Source: Mesostigma viride | Taxonomy: Eukaryota > Streptophyta > Mesostigmatophyceae > Mesostigmatales > Mesostigmataceae | DNA: 64,000 bases | Assembly: GCA_009746045.1 (NCBI GenBank) | Contig: RPFO01001541.1 | Coordinates: forward strand, 1-64,000 | Direction: 5' to 3' | Shown here: positions 9,659-18,982 of the stretch, one piece after another | Layout of the letters: every line of letters begins with the position of its first letter | Position numbering within the stretch: the first letter of the stretch is position 1 | Translations under genes and position numbers: made by a program | The notes under the pieces: model-generated | Databases searched by the model: none | Told to the model about the DNA's origin: nothing | The model's input: only the letters and a program-made list of their open reading frames with translations

Positions 9659-12600
9659 CCTGGTATGATGTCCGCAAAATGCTTCGCTGTGGTAGCGGCA
9701 TGCTTGTCAGCAATGGGGATCAACTCAACCCATTTGCTAAAGCTCTCCACGCATACCATGACATAGAGGTTGCCGTCAGGGCTCTCCTGAAACGGCCCGC
9801 ACAGATCGACGTGCCAGCGATAAAACAAGCCCTTGATGGGAAGCGACATCAGCTCCTTGGCACCATGATCTGCGCTAAAGTTAGCCTTGGTTCGAGCACA
9901 CGGGACACAGCTGGCCACTACCTGGGCCACCGTGTGTCGCATGTTATTCCACCAATAGCTGGTCCGTACGAGGCTGAGCGTGCGATTGCCACCCAAGTGA
10001 CCATACCGCTCGTGGTACGCCTGCACTATAGCAACGCGCTTGTCAGGCGGTGGGACGACCACCCTACGCTTGCCCAACAGCTTGTACAAAACCCCATCTT
10101 CCCAACCATAGGTTGCAGCCCTGTGCTGCACCCTGTTCAACTCCGTTGCCTTCTGAGCAGGAGTCCAATCGACTGGAGTAGGAGTCAAGACAGCACCCTG
10201 CACTTGCTCCAACACTCGACCATCTAGCCAGATATCAGCGGTGTAGCAATCAGCAAGAGAGCTACGCGCTAAGAGAGCCTGCACAGCGATCAGCTGCTGC
10301 AGAGAAGGATCAATGTCAAAGGACAGAGACCTACCCTCTTCCATAGCGCACACAGCTTTGGATGGCGTGAATGGCGACGGCCGCACCGGGTCGTCGCTGA
10401 TGCCGAAGTCCGCCACAGAGTACTCGACACTGCGCCACCACGCCTCCTCCTCATCGTCGGCCGCATACCCAGCAGCGTTCACAAAGACCACAGAACCAGA
10501 CGAGCCCTCGGCACCCATGGCCCGGGCTCCAGTGTGGTCAACAGTGGTAGGCATGGCGTATCGGGATAGCACATCGGCGTTGACATGGTCCTTGCCGGCC
10601 CGATGCACAATGGTCATGTGGTACTCCTGGATAATCATGGCCCATCGGGCGAGCTTACCCGTCAGGTTGGTGTTGGTCATTAGCCACTGAAGCGGCTGGT
10701 GGTCTGTCACCAGAGTAAACACGCGCCCAAATAAATACGGGCGAAAGTGCTTGATGGCCCACACCACAGCCAGTGCCTCCCCCTCATAGGAAGAATACCG
10801 GCTCTCCGCTGGGTTGTTGCTGCGACTAGCATAAGCAATAACGTGCTCGCGCCCATCACCATCCTTTTGCGCCAAGACCGCACCCAGTCCTACCTTGGAC
10901 CAGTCGGTATATAACACAAATGGCAAAGCATAGTCAGGGGCGCGCAGAATCGGTGCCGACGTGAGCTCCTGCTTGATTGTCTCGATGGCGCGTTGCTGTG
11001 CGGGACCCCACGCCCACACGCACCCCTTCTTGAGTAACTCGGTCAAGGGCTTCACCTTGCTGCTGAAGTTCTCAATGTAACCTCGGTAATAGCCAGCCAA
11101 ACCCAAATACGCCCGCACCCCTGAGACATCCGTGGGTACGGCGGCCTGCGCAATGGATTCGACCTTGGCGGCATCAGGCGTCCGGCCACCCGGCACAATC
11201 TGATGACCAAGGAATGAGAGGGTCCGCTGGGCGAACTTGCACTTCTCAGGGTGCAGCCGCATATTATGCTCCTCGAGAGCCAAGCGAACCTGCTCCAAGT
11301 GCGCCAGGTGCTCCTCAAATGTCGCGCTAAAGACGATTACATCATCAATGTAACAAGCGGCGAAAGGAAGACCTGCAAGCACTTTGTCCATAGCTCGTTG
11401 GAAAACAGCACTAGCGTTGCGGTGCCCAAAGGGCATGCGCACCCACTCATACAAATTGCCGCCCCCCCAGAATGCAAGCTTCCGCTGATCCTCCGGCGCA
11501 ACTGCGATCTGATGAAAGCCGCTACGCAGGTCCAGCGAGGACACAAACTTCACATGAGGAGATATCTTATCCAGGACATCATCCACACGTGGCATGGGGT
11601 AACGGTCCACGGGTGTGTGTGCATTCAGCAACCGCAGATCGGTGGCCATGCGCATACCCGTCCATGCCCCGGTGATAGCGTCCTTCTTGGGCGCAACGAC
11701 AACGGCAGCAGCATAGCTGGAGGAAGATTGCCTGATGATACCGGCATCCTCTAACTCCTTGCATTGCTCGGCTACAAAATCCAACTCGGCCTGACTCAGG
11801 CGATGCTGGCGTCGGAACAAAGGAGTGTCAGTGTCCAATGGAACACGCATGGTCCCACCATTGAAACACCCCAGTTCATCACTTGTGAAAGCGAAGGCCC
11901 CCCTTGCAGTGCCTAGCCACTTTAGCATGGCTGAGCGCTGCGCATCAGAAAGGTGTTCGCCAATAGCCCAGGGGTGCGTATCCGCGGGATCACCCACAGC
12001 TACCGCATGTGCCTCAAGATGCGGCGCCCTAGCCGCATCGTCGTGGAACAAGGAAAAGGCTGCCACACCTGGTGTGACACCCACCGCCGGAGCCTCGCGT
12101 GCCGCACGGTGTATTACCCGATGCAGCGTGGGCTCGCCGGCCAGCACGGTGCTGGTCAGCAGGGCGGTCATGAGAATGATAGTCCACACCTGTCGCAGAC
12201 GCCACCCCCATGCTGATGAAGTCCCCGTCGCTGCAGGGCGCTTCAGTTTGGCTGCGCGCGCCTCAACCTGCTGAGGCGGATTGGCTGGGGACGCCCCCCC
12301 AGACTGGCGCACGGCAACCGATGCAAGCAGCACATACCCGACCTGCAACACCGACATAGCCTGGCCTATCAAAGACCAGCGCTCACTCTCGAGCACGCCC
12401 GGCAGCGCCGAGGCCCCGACATGAAAACCCATGCTGGCCTCACGAAATTCTGCGGGTGGCTGCACCAACAGACCGGTGGTAGTGTCCCAAACGAGACCCT
12501 TACCCCGATCACGGTATGCTGTCGACCCTTGGTAACTGACCAGGGTCGGCAGTGCACACATGGGGCTCCCGACCCGGTTGACGCGTGCATACGGTGGGCG

Positions 12601-12729
12601 ATCCTCGCTATCCACCTTCTGCGTGACTAGGTGGGAAGGCAATGCTACCTCCGCAGACACACTCGGATGCTGCCTTGCTACGGCCCCAAGACCGCCTGCA
12701 CACCGGTCGCACACGCCACGTTGGTCCAA
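9637..12729 (-). CDS. Pol: methyltransferase tail, reverse transcriptase, RNase H, integrase N-terminal half
   Basis: The first 150 or so residues complete the cytosine methyltransferase of the upstream ORF: CALPTLVSYQGS resembles the motif IX region and RWSLIGQAMSVLQ resembles motif X. A hydrophobic stretch (VWTIILMTALLTSTVLAG) follows and its meaning is unclear. The reverse transcriptase comes next with the YIDD active site (near 11341-11352) and MPFGHRNASAVFQ. RNase H starts at LYTDWSKVGLGAVL and includes VTDHQPLQW. The integrase HHCC zinc region (YHERYGHLGG to CVPCARTK) and first catalytic Asp (WHVDLCGPF) close the ORF, which stops at 9637 inside the integrase core. It overlaps the upstream ORF by 52 bases in the -1 frame. 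No ATG lies at the frame entry, which fits -1 frameshift expression or an indel. Confidence 0.92.
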   Translation of the reverse strand: MDQRGVCDRCAGGLGAVARQHPSVSAEVALPSHLVTQKVDSEDRPPYARVNRVGSPMCALPTLVSYQGSTAYRDRGKGLVWDTTTGLLVQPPAEFREASMGFHVGASALPGVLESERWSLIGQAMSVLQVGYVLLASVAVRQSGGASPANPPQQVEARAAKLKRPAATGTSSAWGWRLRQVWTIILMTALLTSTVLAGEPTLHRVIHRAAREAPAVGVTPGVAAFSLFHDDAARAPHLEAHAVAVGDPADTHPWAIGEHLSDAQRSAMLKWLGTARGAFAFTSDELGCFNGGTMRVPLDTDTPLFRRQHRLSQAELDFVAEQCKELEDAGIIRQSSSSYAAAVVVAPKKDAITGAWTGMRMATDLRLLNAHTPVDRYPMPRVDDVLDKISPHVKFVSSLDLRSGFHQIAVAPEDQRKLAFWGGGNLYEWVRMPFGHRNASAVFQRAMDKVLAGLPFAACYIDDVIVFSATFEEHLAHLEQVRLALEEHNMRLHPEKCKFAQRTLSFLGHQIVPGGRTPDAAKVESIAQAAVPTDVSGVRAYLGLAGYYRGYIENFSSKVKPLTELLKKGCVWAWGPAQQRAIETIKQELTSAPILRAPDYALPFVLYTDWSKVGLGAVLAQKDGDGREHVIAYASRSNNPAESRYSSYEGEALAVVWAIKHFRPYLFGRVFTLVTDHQPLQWLMTNTNLTGKLARWAMIIQEYHMTIVHRAGKDHVNADVLSRYAMPTTVDHTGARAMGAEGSSGSVVFVNAAGYAADDEEEAWWRSVEYSVADFGISDDPVRPSPFTPSKAVCAMEEGRSLSFDIDPSLQQLIAVQALLARSSLADCYTADIWLDGRVLEQVQGAVLTPTPVDWTPAQKATELNRVQHRAATYGWEDGVLYKLLGKRRVVVPPPDKRVAIVQAYHERYGHLGGNRTLSLVRTSYWWNNMRHTVAQVVASCVPCARTKANFSADHGAKELMSLPIKGLFYRWHVDLCGPFQESPDGNLYVMVCVESFSKWVELIPIADKHAATTAKHFADIIPGLGLPRR
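9652..9658 (-). promoter_or_regulatory. candidate -1 frameshift site in the integrase
   Basis: The upstream frame reads GGT TTG GGG CTC and stops 15 bases after the GGG at 9637. Reading shifts by -1 here into LGAPAEVVTDQG-type integrase sequence. T TTG GGG fits the X XXY YYZ layout, but with G at Y, which is not the canonical A/T. A one-base loss from a G5 run explains the break equally well. Confidence 0.35.
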
Positions 12730-15700
12730 TAGGCACGCAAACGATGCGTGAGCCCACCCAGCCCTGCGTTGTCACACACGATGGGCTCCCCCAGGAGTGC
12801 CACGATTGTAGCCCAGTCCTCCCGCACCGCCTGATGTGGGCTGTCACCCGCCACAACGTTCTCAAACAGATACGCAGGCGGATGGGGCTGACGCGACTGC
12901 AACAGTCCCACCACACGCAACAGTTCCCAGAACAGCGCGCTACGCGGATCGGCTAGCCCCCGCCCTTGCCCTGCCTGGCTCAGGCCCTGGCACTCCCAAC
13001 CCGCAATTACCAAGTCGATGGCATGATGCCTGCGCAACAACTGCTGCACCTGCACCTCACCGATGGCTCGGATATCTTGAGGACATTCCCCAAACGGGTC
13101 ACGCCATGCTGATGGCGGAAACTGCGCGGGATACTCTCGCGACAACACGCCACAGTGACTGAAGTACACCTGACGCGCCTTGTGCGATGGCTCTACCGCG
13201 ATGAGTTTACGGCACACGCCGCCTGCGGCCAAAAAGCCTGCAATGCCCCCTCCGATCCCCGCAAACAGTTCCAACACTACCGCACCCTTGGCAAAATCAG
13301 GGGCCTGCGGTAAGATTGCAGCAGAAAAATTACCTTGGGCCTCCGAGACACCCGGTTGCACCAAAGTGAGGCCATGGCTGGCCATCTGAGGAATGGTGAT
13401 GACGGCTTCAGTCACCCGCTTGCGCATAGCCAGCTGCCGCGTGGACGTCACAGCATCCAGCGACCACTGCGTGCGCATCTTGGCAATGCTCGCCGTTGGC
13501 TGAGGCAGCACCGTCCGATGCTTGTCCCACGCCGATGAGCCCGCCGCCCGTACCTCCACCATGCTGACCTCCACCACGCCCGCAGCCGCGGAAGGGTTGA
13601 GGCGTGCAGCCCCGGCTGAAGAACTGAAGCATGAGACCGGCACACTGGCCCGCTTCAGGCCAGCCCCATCCCAATCAGGGATGTAAGATGCCTCCTCCGC
13701 CCTATAGTCCACCTGAACCATGGCGCGAGCAAGGACATCCACCCCGAGTAGTGCGGAATATCCACACTTGTTGACCACCAGCGCATACGCGGACACGGTG
13801 GTCATGCTAGAGGCGCGCAACGGATTGAAAATCACGTTGACTTTAACCGCCGTCATAGCGTACGGCTTACTAGCCGGACCCTGCCAACCTGACACAGACA
13901 CGGGGCTTTCTACTAAGCCACCGTTCTCGTAGGTCAGGTTCAGCATGGTGGCCAAGTCTGTGCTGATGACTAGCGGCTGAGCACCGCTATCAAGCTTGAC
14001 TGCGCCAACCAACGGACATGTCACCATGTCGCTCCATACATCTCCACAGGCTCCAACTGCTTGGAACGCTATGGACGGCTCACCATTGGGGTATGGAACC
14101 ACCGTGGGAACCTGGGGAACTGCACTAGTGCGCTGCTGGCTACTTGTGCTGACCACTCCCGCTTGCACCACGGGCACTGCGGCTTCTACCGGCTGACGCC
14201 CGTAGGTGACGGACTCAGAATTGCGCAAGGTGCGCACATCATGCCCATCTGCGAACAACTGGATCTCGGACACAACCGACCCCAGCCACTCAACCCCCTT
14301 CTGCCCGAAGGTGTCGACCACCTGCCGTGCTGAAAACATGGGTACGTCCACAATGAACGGCATTGGGTACACAGGCGCCAATCGCCTACGCTGCTCCAGC
14401 CCAGCAGGGTTCGCATGCTCAAAAGCAGATTGCACCCCAGCCAGCGGCATGGAAAAGGACGCGGGCAACTGCCCGGCAGGCAACATGGGTGCCTGCTGAA
14501 AAGAAAGCGGGCTGCGTGCCTGCTTGCCTTTGGTAGCCTCCGCAGCGTTGATCTCGACGTCACCCGGCATGGGCGCCCAGAATGGGTCCTCCCGGTACAC
14601 CGTCGCGAATTGGTTGGGGGGCGCCGTCGCCTCCTCACCATGCTTGATGGCAGCCACCTGGGCTTCCATCGAGTCGGTCTTGCCCGCCATCTCGGCGAAG
14701 TGGACCGTCTTGATGCCCGCGGCTGGACACTTGTTCATCAGGTGCCACTTCGTGTCTGCCCCATGCGGCTTCGTGCAGCGGCTTGGACACTCGCGACTAA
14801 GGTGCCCATCCTTGTCGCAAAGGTAACATTTACCGCGTGACGGGGTGGGTGCGCCCAGCGCGCCTTGCACGCCCTGCGCCTCCTGAGTCCCATCCGATGA
14901 CGGCGGACGACCGCCTCCGCCTCGACCACCACCGCGACCCCGACCACCGTAGCCACTGCCGCCGCCACCACGACTGACACCGCCACTGCCACCCTGACCG
15001 CCACCGCCGCTGCCCCCGTGACCGGCGTTGCCACCACCCTGAGTGCCGACATATTCACCGCGCCCCGCACCAGGCAGCCGCTGGCCACCCTTGACCGCGA
15101 TGGCCTTCTCCATCTCAGCCATCTTCTTGCGCATCTCAGCCAGCTCAGACGAGATACCCTTCTCGCCTTCCGCACGCTTCCTGAGCAGCCGCTTGAATGC
15201 TGCACAGAGAGTCACCAAAGTCCACTCCCCACCGGGCGGCTCCGGAAGATCGATGGCCAGCAGGGGCACTGCACTCCGCCATAACCGGCAAGCCTTGGTC
15301 TGCGTATAATCAGGCACTTTGCCCGCAAACGCGAGAAGCCGGTCAAGGGAGAAAGCCGGATCCTCACCCTCGGCGACGGTGAACGCTCCATTCCATTCCG
15401 CGATGGCCTTGACGTGCTCAACTGGGTACTCCAGCCGCAGTTGCTGCCACAGCTGCTCTGCCGGGTCGACATCGAAGATGATCGAGTCGAGATCCGGTGT
15501 GCCCATGTCCGTGAGCGCAAACCATATGTCCGTGCGATGACATCGGTCCACGAGCGCTCGGTAATGCTGGACCAAAACCTGGACCTTCTTCTTGGTCAGG
15601 TCATGGAAAAAAAGGTGAATAAAATCCATCACCATCTCATGGCGAAGAGGATACCCCGAGGCATAACGATAAGTGTTACAATGAGCTCGGAAGAGCTCAT

Positions 15701-16844
15701 AGGCTTCCTCTAAAGTCGCACCCGTGCCTGCTGAGGTGAACTTCTCGCGAAGCTCCACCTTGGGCAGCGATGGCACACGAGTGGATTCGCCATGCACGCC
15801 GTACGGCATGCGGTGGGGTCGCTGGACGTCGTCGCCCTCACCCCATGGTATGCTGGCTACCTCCCGATCGACTTGGCCCCAGCCGAAGTCTGACCGAGTG
15901 CCGCCAAGCCTGGGCCGCCCTGCGGTGCCACCCAACGGCGTTGCTGCCGCCGTCATGGGTGGCCGACCTGTGCTAAACAAGCCACCTGATGCTCCCCCCC
16001 TGGGGGCTGCACCATACCCGCCGCGCCACGATAACGTGCCTTGGTTGGGTGCCCGTAGGTTCCCCCCCAGCGTATAAGATGCGTCGGCAGTCGACCGGGT
16101 GCCTACCCGACCGACGTTCGGCTGCAGCTCGTCATCCTGCGCCATTTCCCCGTCGCCCCGCCGTTGACCGCTTGGTCCGACGCGTGGCTGACTGGGCTCA
16201 ACGTTGCGTAGTGGACCTGTCCCACTGCGCTCTTCGTCGAAGTGTCCGCGTTGGTCGCGCAGCGCCTCATGTCGCCGCGCTTCCTCGGCAGCGGCCTCCT
16301 CGTCGGCAGCCTGCCTGGCCTCGGCGTCGCGTTGGGCCGCAGCTTGGCAGGCGCGTGCAGCTTCCGTGGTTGCCTCCGCCTGCCGCCGTTGCTCAGCGCG
16401 CTCCGTAGCACGCCTCGCTTCAGCCGTAGATTCCGCGCGCTCCAAAGCAAGTCGCACAGTTTCTTCAACAAGCGTCGCCTGTTGCGATAACTGCGTCGCT
16501 TGCTGAGCTCGGAGTGCCGCCAGCTCTGCCGCTTGCTCTTGCAGCAGGCGCAGCACTTGGGTAAGAGCACCACCGTCCCCTGCCGAAGAAAGGGAAGGCG
16601 CTCCATTACCTAACAAAGCGGTGTCCGCACTAGTGCCGAGACGACCGCTGGGCGGGTCAGTTGCTTGACCGCCCGTAGCTGCCGGCGCTGACCCACCACT
16701 GCCTGATGCTGTGGGGTCAGTTCCTGACATGTTGATGGTGGTATCGACCCTGGAGAGCTCCTGCCCGTCGGTGTCGACGCCCGTGTTGGCACAGCCTGCG
16801 TGGCTTGCCAAAAACGCTGTGACCGACCTAGTGTGATATGACAT
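12678..16844 (-). CDS. Gag - aspartic protease - C5-cytosine methyltransferase (N-terminal part)
   Basis: The first ATG in frame is at 16844, and a second at 16730 (MSGTDPTASG) may be the true start. Domains in order, numbered from the open frame's first codon at 16856: a low-complexity N-terminus; an Ala/Gln/Glu/Arg-rich likely coiled coil (about 110-210); the Gag core (about 370-580); a Gly/Arg-rich tract; a CCHC zinc knuckle CYLCDKDGHLSREC (about 676); a retroviral-type aspartic protease with LDSGAQPLVIS (about 952) and ALLGVDVLA (about 1038); then a C5-cytosine methyltransferase. The methyltransferase shows motif I (LELFAGIGGG, about 1194), a motif IV region with ECQ instead of the usual PCQ (GWECQGLSQAG), motif VI (FENV) and a motif VIII-like HRLRAYWTN. 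The ORF stops at 12678, before motifs IX and X, which continue in the -1 frame. Confidence 0.92.
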   Translation of the reverse strand: MSYHTRSVTAFLASHAGCANTGVDTDGQELSRVDTTINMSGTDPTASGSGGSAPAATGGQATDPPSGRLGTSADTALLGNGAPSLSSAGDGGALTQVLRLLQEQAAELAALRAQQATQLSQQATLVEETVRLALERAESTAEARRATERAEQRRQAEATTEAARACQAAAQRDAEARQAADEEAAAEEARRHEALRDQRGHFDEERSGTGPLRNVEPSQPRVGPSGQRRGDGEMAQDDELQPNVGRVGTRSTADASYTLGGNLRAPNQGTLSWRGGYGAAPRGGASGGLFSTGRPPMTAAATPLGGTAGRPRLGGTRSDFGWGQVDREVASIPWGEGDDVQRPHRMPYGVHGESTRVPSLPKVELREKFTSAGTGATLEEAYELFRAHCNTYRYASGYPLRHEMVMDFIHLFFHDLTKKKVQVLVQHYRALVDRCHRTDIWFALTDMGTPDLDSIIFDVDPAEQLWQQLRLEYPVEHVKAIAEWNGAFTVAEGEDPAFSLDRLLAFAGKVPDYTQTKACRLWRSAVPLLAIDLPEPPGGEWTLVTLCAAFKRLLRKRAEGEKGISSELAEMRKKMAEMEKAIAVKGGQRLPGAGRGEYVGTQGGGNAGHGGSGGGGQGGSGGVSRGGGGSGYGGRGRGGGRGGGGRPPSSDGTQEAQGVQGALGAPTPSRGKCYLCDKDGHLSRECPSRCTKPHGADTKWHLMNKCPAAGIKTVHFAEMAGKTDSMEAQVAAIKHGEEATAPPNQFATVYREDPFWAPMPGDVEINAAEATKGKQARSPLSFQQAPMLPAGQLPASFSMPLAGVQSAFEHANPAGLEQRRRLAPVYPMPFIVDVPMFSARQVVDTFGQKGVEWLGSVVSEIQLFADGHDVRTLRNSESVTYGRQPVEAAVPVVQAGVVSTSSQQRTSAVPQVPTVVPYPNGEPSIAFQAVGACGDVWSDMVTCPLVGAVKLDSGAQPLVISTDLATMLNLTYENGGLVESPVSVSGWQGPASKPYAMTAVKVNVIFNPLRASSMTTVSAYALVVNKCGYSALLGVDVLARAMVQVDYRAEEASYIPDWDGAGLKRASVPVSCFSSSAGAARLNPSAAAGVVEVSMVEVRAAGSSAWDKHRTVLPQPTASIAKMRTQWSLDAVTSTRQLAMRKRVTEAVITIPQMASHGLTLVQPGVSEAQGNFSAAILPQAPDFAKGAVVLELFAGIGGGIAGFLAAGGVCRKLIAVEPSHKARQVYFSHCGVLSREYPAQFPPSAWRDPFGECPQDIRAIGEVQVQQLLRRHHAIDLVIAGWECQGLSQAGQGRGLADPRSALFWELLRVVGLLQSRQPHPPAYLFENVVAGDSPHQAVREDWATIVALLGEPIVCDNAGLGGLTHRLRAYWTNVACATGVQAVLGP
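12684..12689 (-). promoter_or_regulatory. candidate -1 frameshift site in the methyltransferase
   Basis: The upstream frame reads GTC TTG GGG CCG TAG and the methyltransferase continues in the -1 frame. The same TTGGGGC hexamer-plus-C marks the break near 9652. Either both are programmed slips or both are one-base losses from a G run. Confidence 0.35.
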
Positions 16845-16856
16845 AAACTGCCACAA

Positions 16857-18254
16857 CCACTACCAAGTAGCAACGGTCTAATCTGAAAGACTTAATGGTT
16901 GATCAGGCCACTATGTGTGCTAGTCTTCCCCAGAAAACTGCACACCGTCTCTCTTTGCTGAAATGAAAATGTTCCTTTGCAGATGGAGCTAGTCTCTTCG
17001 AGTAATGAAAAGAGGGCTCTCAGCCGAGGACAAGGAACTGTCCCTCGTGCCTGATGACCACCTTCTTGATCCCCTTGTGTACCGTCGCGTGCCGCGTTTG
17101 AATATCCTTGCTGGGGCGTTAGCTAGACGCTCCAACTACTCTAATTGCGACAATATGATGGTGCAAGAGGGTGCTTTTGCCTCCCCTGCTATAGAACAAT
17201 GCTTTCACAACACACACTTTGCACAGTCTGATGATGAAGCCGCACATGCGGAATTTATTGAGAAAGTTAATACAATTACAACACGTTGATAGTCTCAATA
17301 TCGATGCACTCCATGCTCACGAGCCCGCAGTTAGGCAGCGCTCCATGACATGCTACCGGCCTTGCTCCCAAGGAAAGGGAGAAACACGAAGGCCACTAAC
17401 GAGAGACTCGAAGAGACTACACGCTGCGTGAGAGTCCTCTTCGACTATGAACCAAACCATTCGTCATGCCACACGCATGACACACGCCACACTTGTCAGT
17501 CCAGCCAGGAATGCCAAAACTATCTTGCTGCCTGAACCATGCAAATAGAAACCGCATTCCAGTTGCCGTCCTGGCTTTCTACCACACATGCCAACAAAAG
17601 CAGGAAGGCATCCCGACAAATCTAAATTGCTACCCTGTTGCCGATCTCATCTCCTAGAGGCTCCGGCATTTCTGTCCCTGGGAATGTCCGACATTGAGTC
17701 ACGTCCAGCAAGGTCGAAGCATAATATCCTTCAGACAATCTGCACGCTCACACCTTGCGTGTGAGTGGCCCAGCAAACATTGCGTCTAATCGTTCCTTTC
17801 TAGAAGAAATCCCTTTGTAGGGCTGCCAGCGATTTCGCATTCATTCCAGCGATCTGGCTCCGCACCGCAAATTGTCCTTTTCCATTTTCTGTCCAGTCCT
17901 CATAACGTTGACCCGCTATTCTACACCACAAAGACACCTGGCCTGTCAATAGCCTCGGCGCTGTTGAAGTCCAGCAGTCCAGCTTCAGCTCCAGCTGTCC
18001 ACTAACACGCGTATGATCCTCTCGACGCTGCGCACTTGTGCTGCCGTCCGCTCAAGTCAGTGCTGCGCGCCCAGCTGTGCCTGGCCCGGCGCGCGTGCAC
18101 GTACACTTTCGTCCGCTCTTATGCTGCAAGTGCTAGTGTCCCCCCCCGGTCACTAGCCTTTGTCGAAAATGCGTAGAAAACAAATTCCTTGCGCACGTCA
18201 CCGGTCTTGTGCATAGTGGGCGCCGCCCGGATGACATAGCTCGCGTCCGTGACA
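16857..18254 (-). repeat. LTR1 (5' LTR of the full copy)
   Basis: Begins TGTCACGG on the minus strand at 18254, directly against the target repeat (AAGTGCTTG from 18255). It is the near-identical partner of 7134-8530. The gag-side edge is uncertain, as for LTR2. An antisense 94-codon frame sits at 17005-17289, as in LTR2. Confidence 0.75.
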
Positions 18255-18485
18255 AAGTGCTTGTATGACATATGGCGACTGCCCGTGAGGAAAAGTCCAC
18301 CACCACACACGGTCAGTTTTTTGAGTCCAACGGCCGTTGGCTCCGAGAAATGCTGTTACAACGCAAAATTACAATGGTGACATACATGAGCTAGTGGTAC
18401 GCCGAACAAGTGCTTGTATGACATATGGCGACTGCCCGTGAGGAAAAGTCCACCACCACACACGGACAGTTTTTTGACTCCAACG
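18255..18485. repeat. 153-bp tandem repeat holding the palindrome; retrotransposon target
   Basis: One unit runs from 18258 to 18410. A second starts at 18411 with the same TGCTTGTATGACATATGG and breaks off near 18485, inside what would be the palindrome. The full unit contains an exact CCAACGGCCGTTGG at 18327-18340 with GAAA 6 bases downstream. The end of the unit (GAACAAG) is what precedes the retrotransposon at 4797. Confidence 0.8.
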
Positions 18486-18820
18486 CAAGAACAGACGTAA
18501 TGCACACCAAGTGACCAAGTGGCAAGATAAAGACACCCTTGCCAATCTCTACCCACAAAAACTTAGCCCCGAAATCCGTAGCCCCGAAATCCGTGATTGA
18601 TTTGTACATTGTAGATGACAATGCAGCGATCACATGTATTCTGAAACCAACACGTTTTTACCTAGTTATCATGGTAACCAATTTATGGTTACCTAGTTAT
18701 CCATGGCTAGAAAGTTGTAAATACACGATGTGGCCACACACGCCATAGATGAAAATCATAACCAGATCACGCACATGATCATGGAAGGGGACTCTATTGA
18801 TCTCAAAAAAGAAAGCTCAA
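18486..18820. other. spacer with a small hairpin
   Basis: No gene is visible. GGTAACCA at 18673-18680 pairs with TGGTTACC at 18686-18693 across a 5-base loop. A short direct repeat of CCCGAAATCCGT lies near 18570-18592. Confidence 0.6.
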
Positions 18821-18821
18821 G

Positions 18822-18876
18822 ACACCCTACACCCTACACCCTACACCCTACACCATACATCCTACAACCTACACCC
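18822..18876. repeat. degenerate CCCTACA heptamer array (telomere-like)
   Basis: About four perfect and three decayed copies of ACACCCT/CCCTACA on the plus strand, equivalent to TGTAGGG on the other strand. This is one base from the TTTAGGG telomere repeat of many plants and algae. A TGTAGGG followed by TTTAGGG lies at 49493-49507 on the other side of the large array, in the opposite orientation. Confidence 0.65.
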
Positions 18877-18913
18877 TTAACTCTCCACCCTTAGCTTACG
18901 TGACCTTTTTTTC

Positions 18914-18982
18914 GGAGAAATGTCCGAGTGGAATGCTATGTATGGGGTAACTTTCCCAAGGGTTCGAATCCCTCTTTCTCCA
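18914..18982 (+). tRNA. tRNA-Ser-like pseudogene with internal deletion
   Basis: The acceptor stem is intact (GGAGAAA pairs with TTTCTCC, discriminator A). The T arm is intact (GGG-TTCGAAT-CCC) and there is a serine-type extra arm (TGGG...CCCA). The 5' half of the D arm (TCCGAGTGG) is present, but the rest of the D arm and the 5' half of the anticodon arm are missing, giving 69 bases instead of nearly 90. From memory the remaining parts resemble organellar tRNA-Ser(GGA). The missing piece fits a deletion between two TGG repeats in such a gene. It is probably an organelle-derived nuclear fragment and not functional. Confidence 0.6.

Larger units (their letters stand above)
4798..18254 (-). mobile_element. 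composite Ty3/gypsy-type LTR retrotransposon carrying a DNA methyltransferase
   Basis: Read on the minus strand the order is LTR1 (about 18254-16857), gag-protease-methyltransferase, RT-RNase H-integrase, integrase-PHD, LTR2 (8530 to about 7134), then a second gag cut off at 4798. RT before integrase is the Ty3/gypsy order. The outer edge at 18254 reads TGTCACGG on the minus strand, the expected TG start of an LTR. The target repeat is continuous across the ends: GAACAAG at 4797 and AAGTGCTTG from 18255 overlap by AAG. Near-identity of the LTRs and of the two gag copies shows recent activity. The middle LTR shared by one full and one partial unit suggests LTR-LTR recombination or integration of a rearranged concatemer. 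I could not find a convincing primer-binding site or a canonical polypurine tract. Confidence 0.9.
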
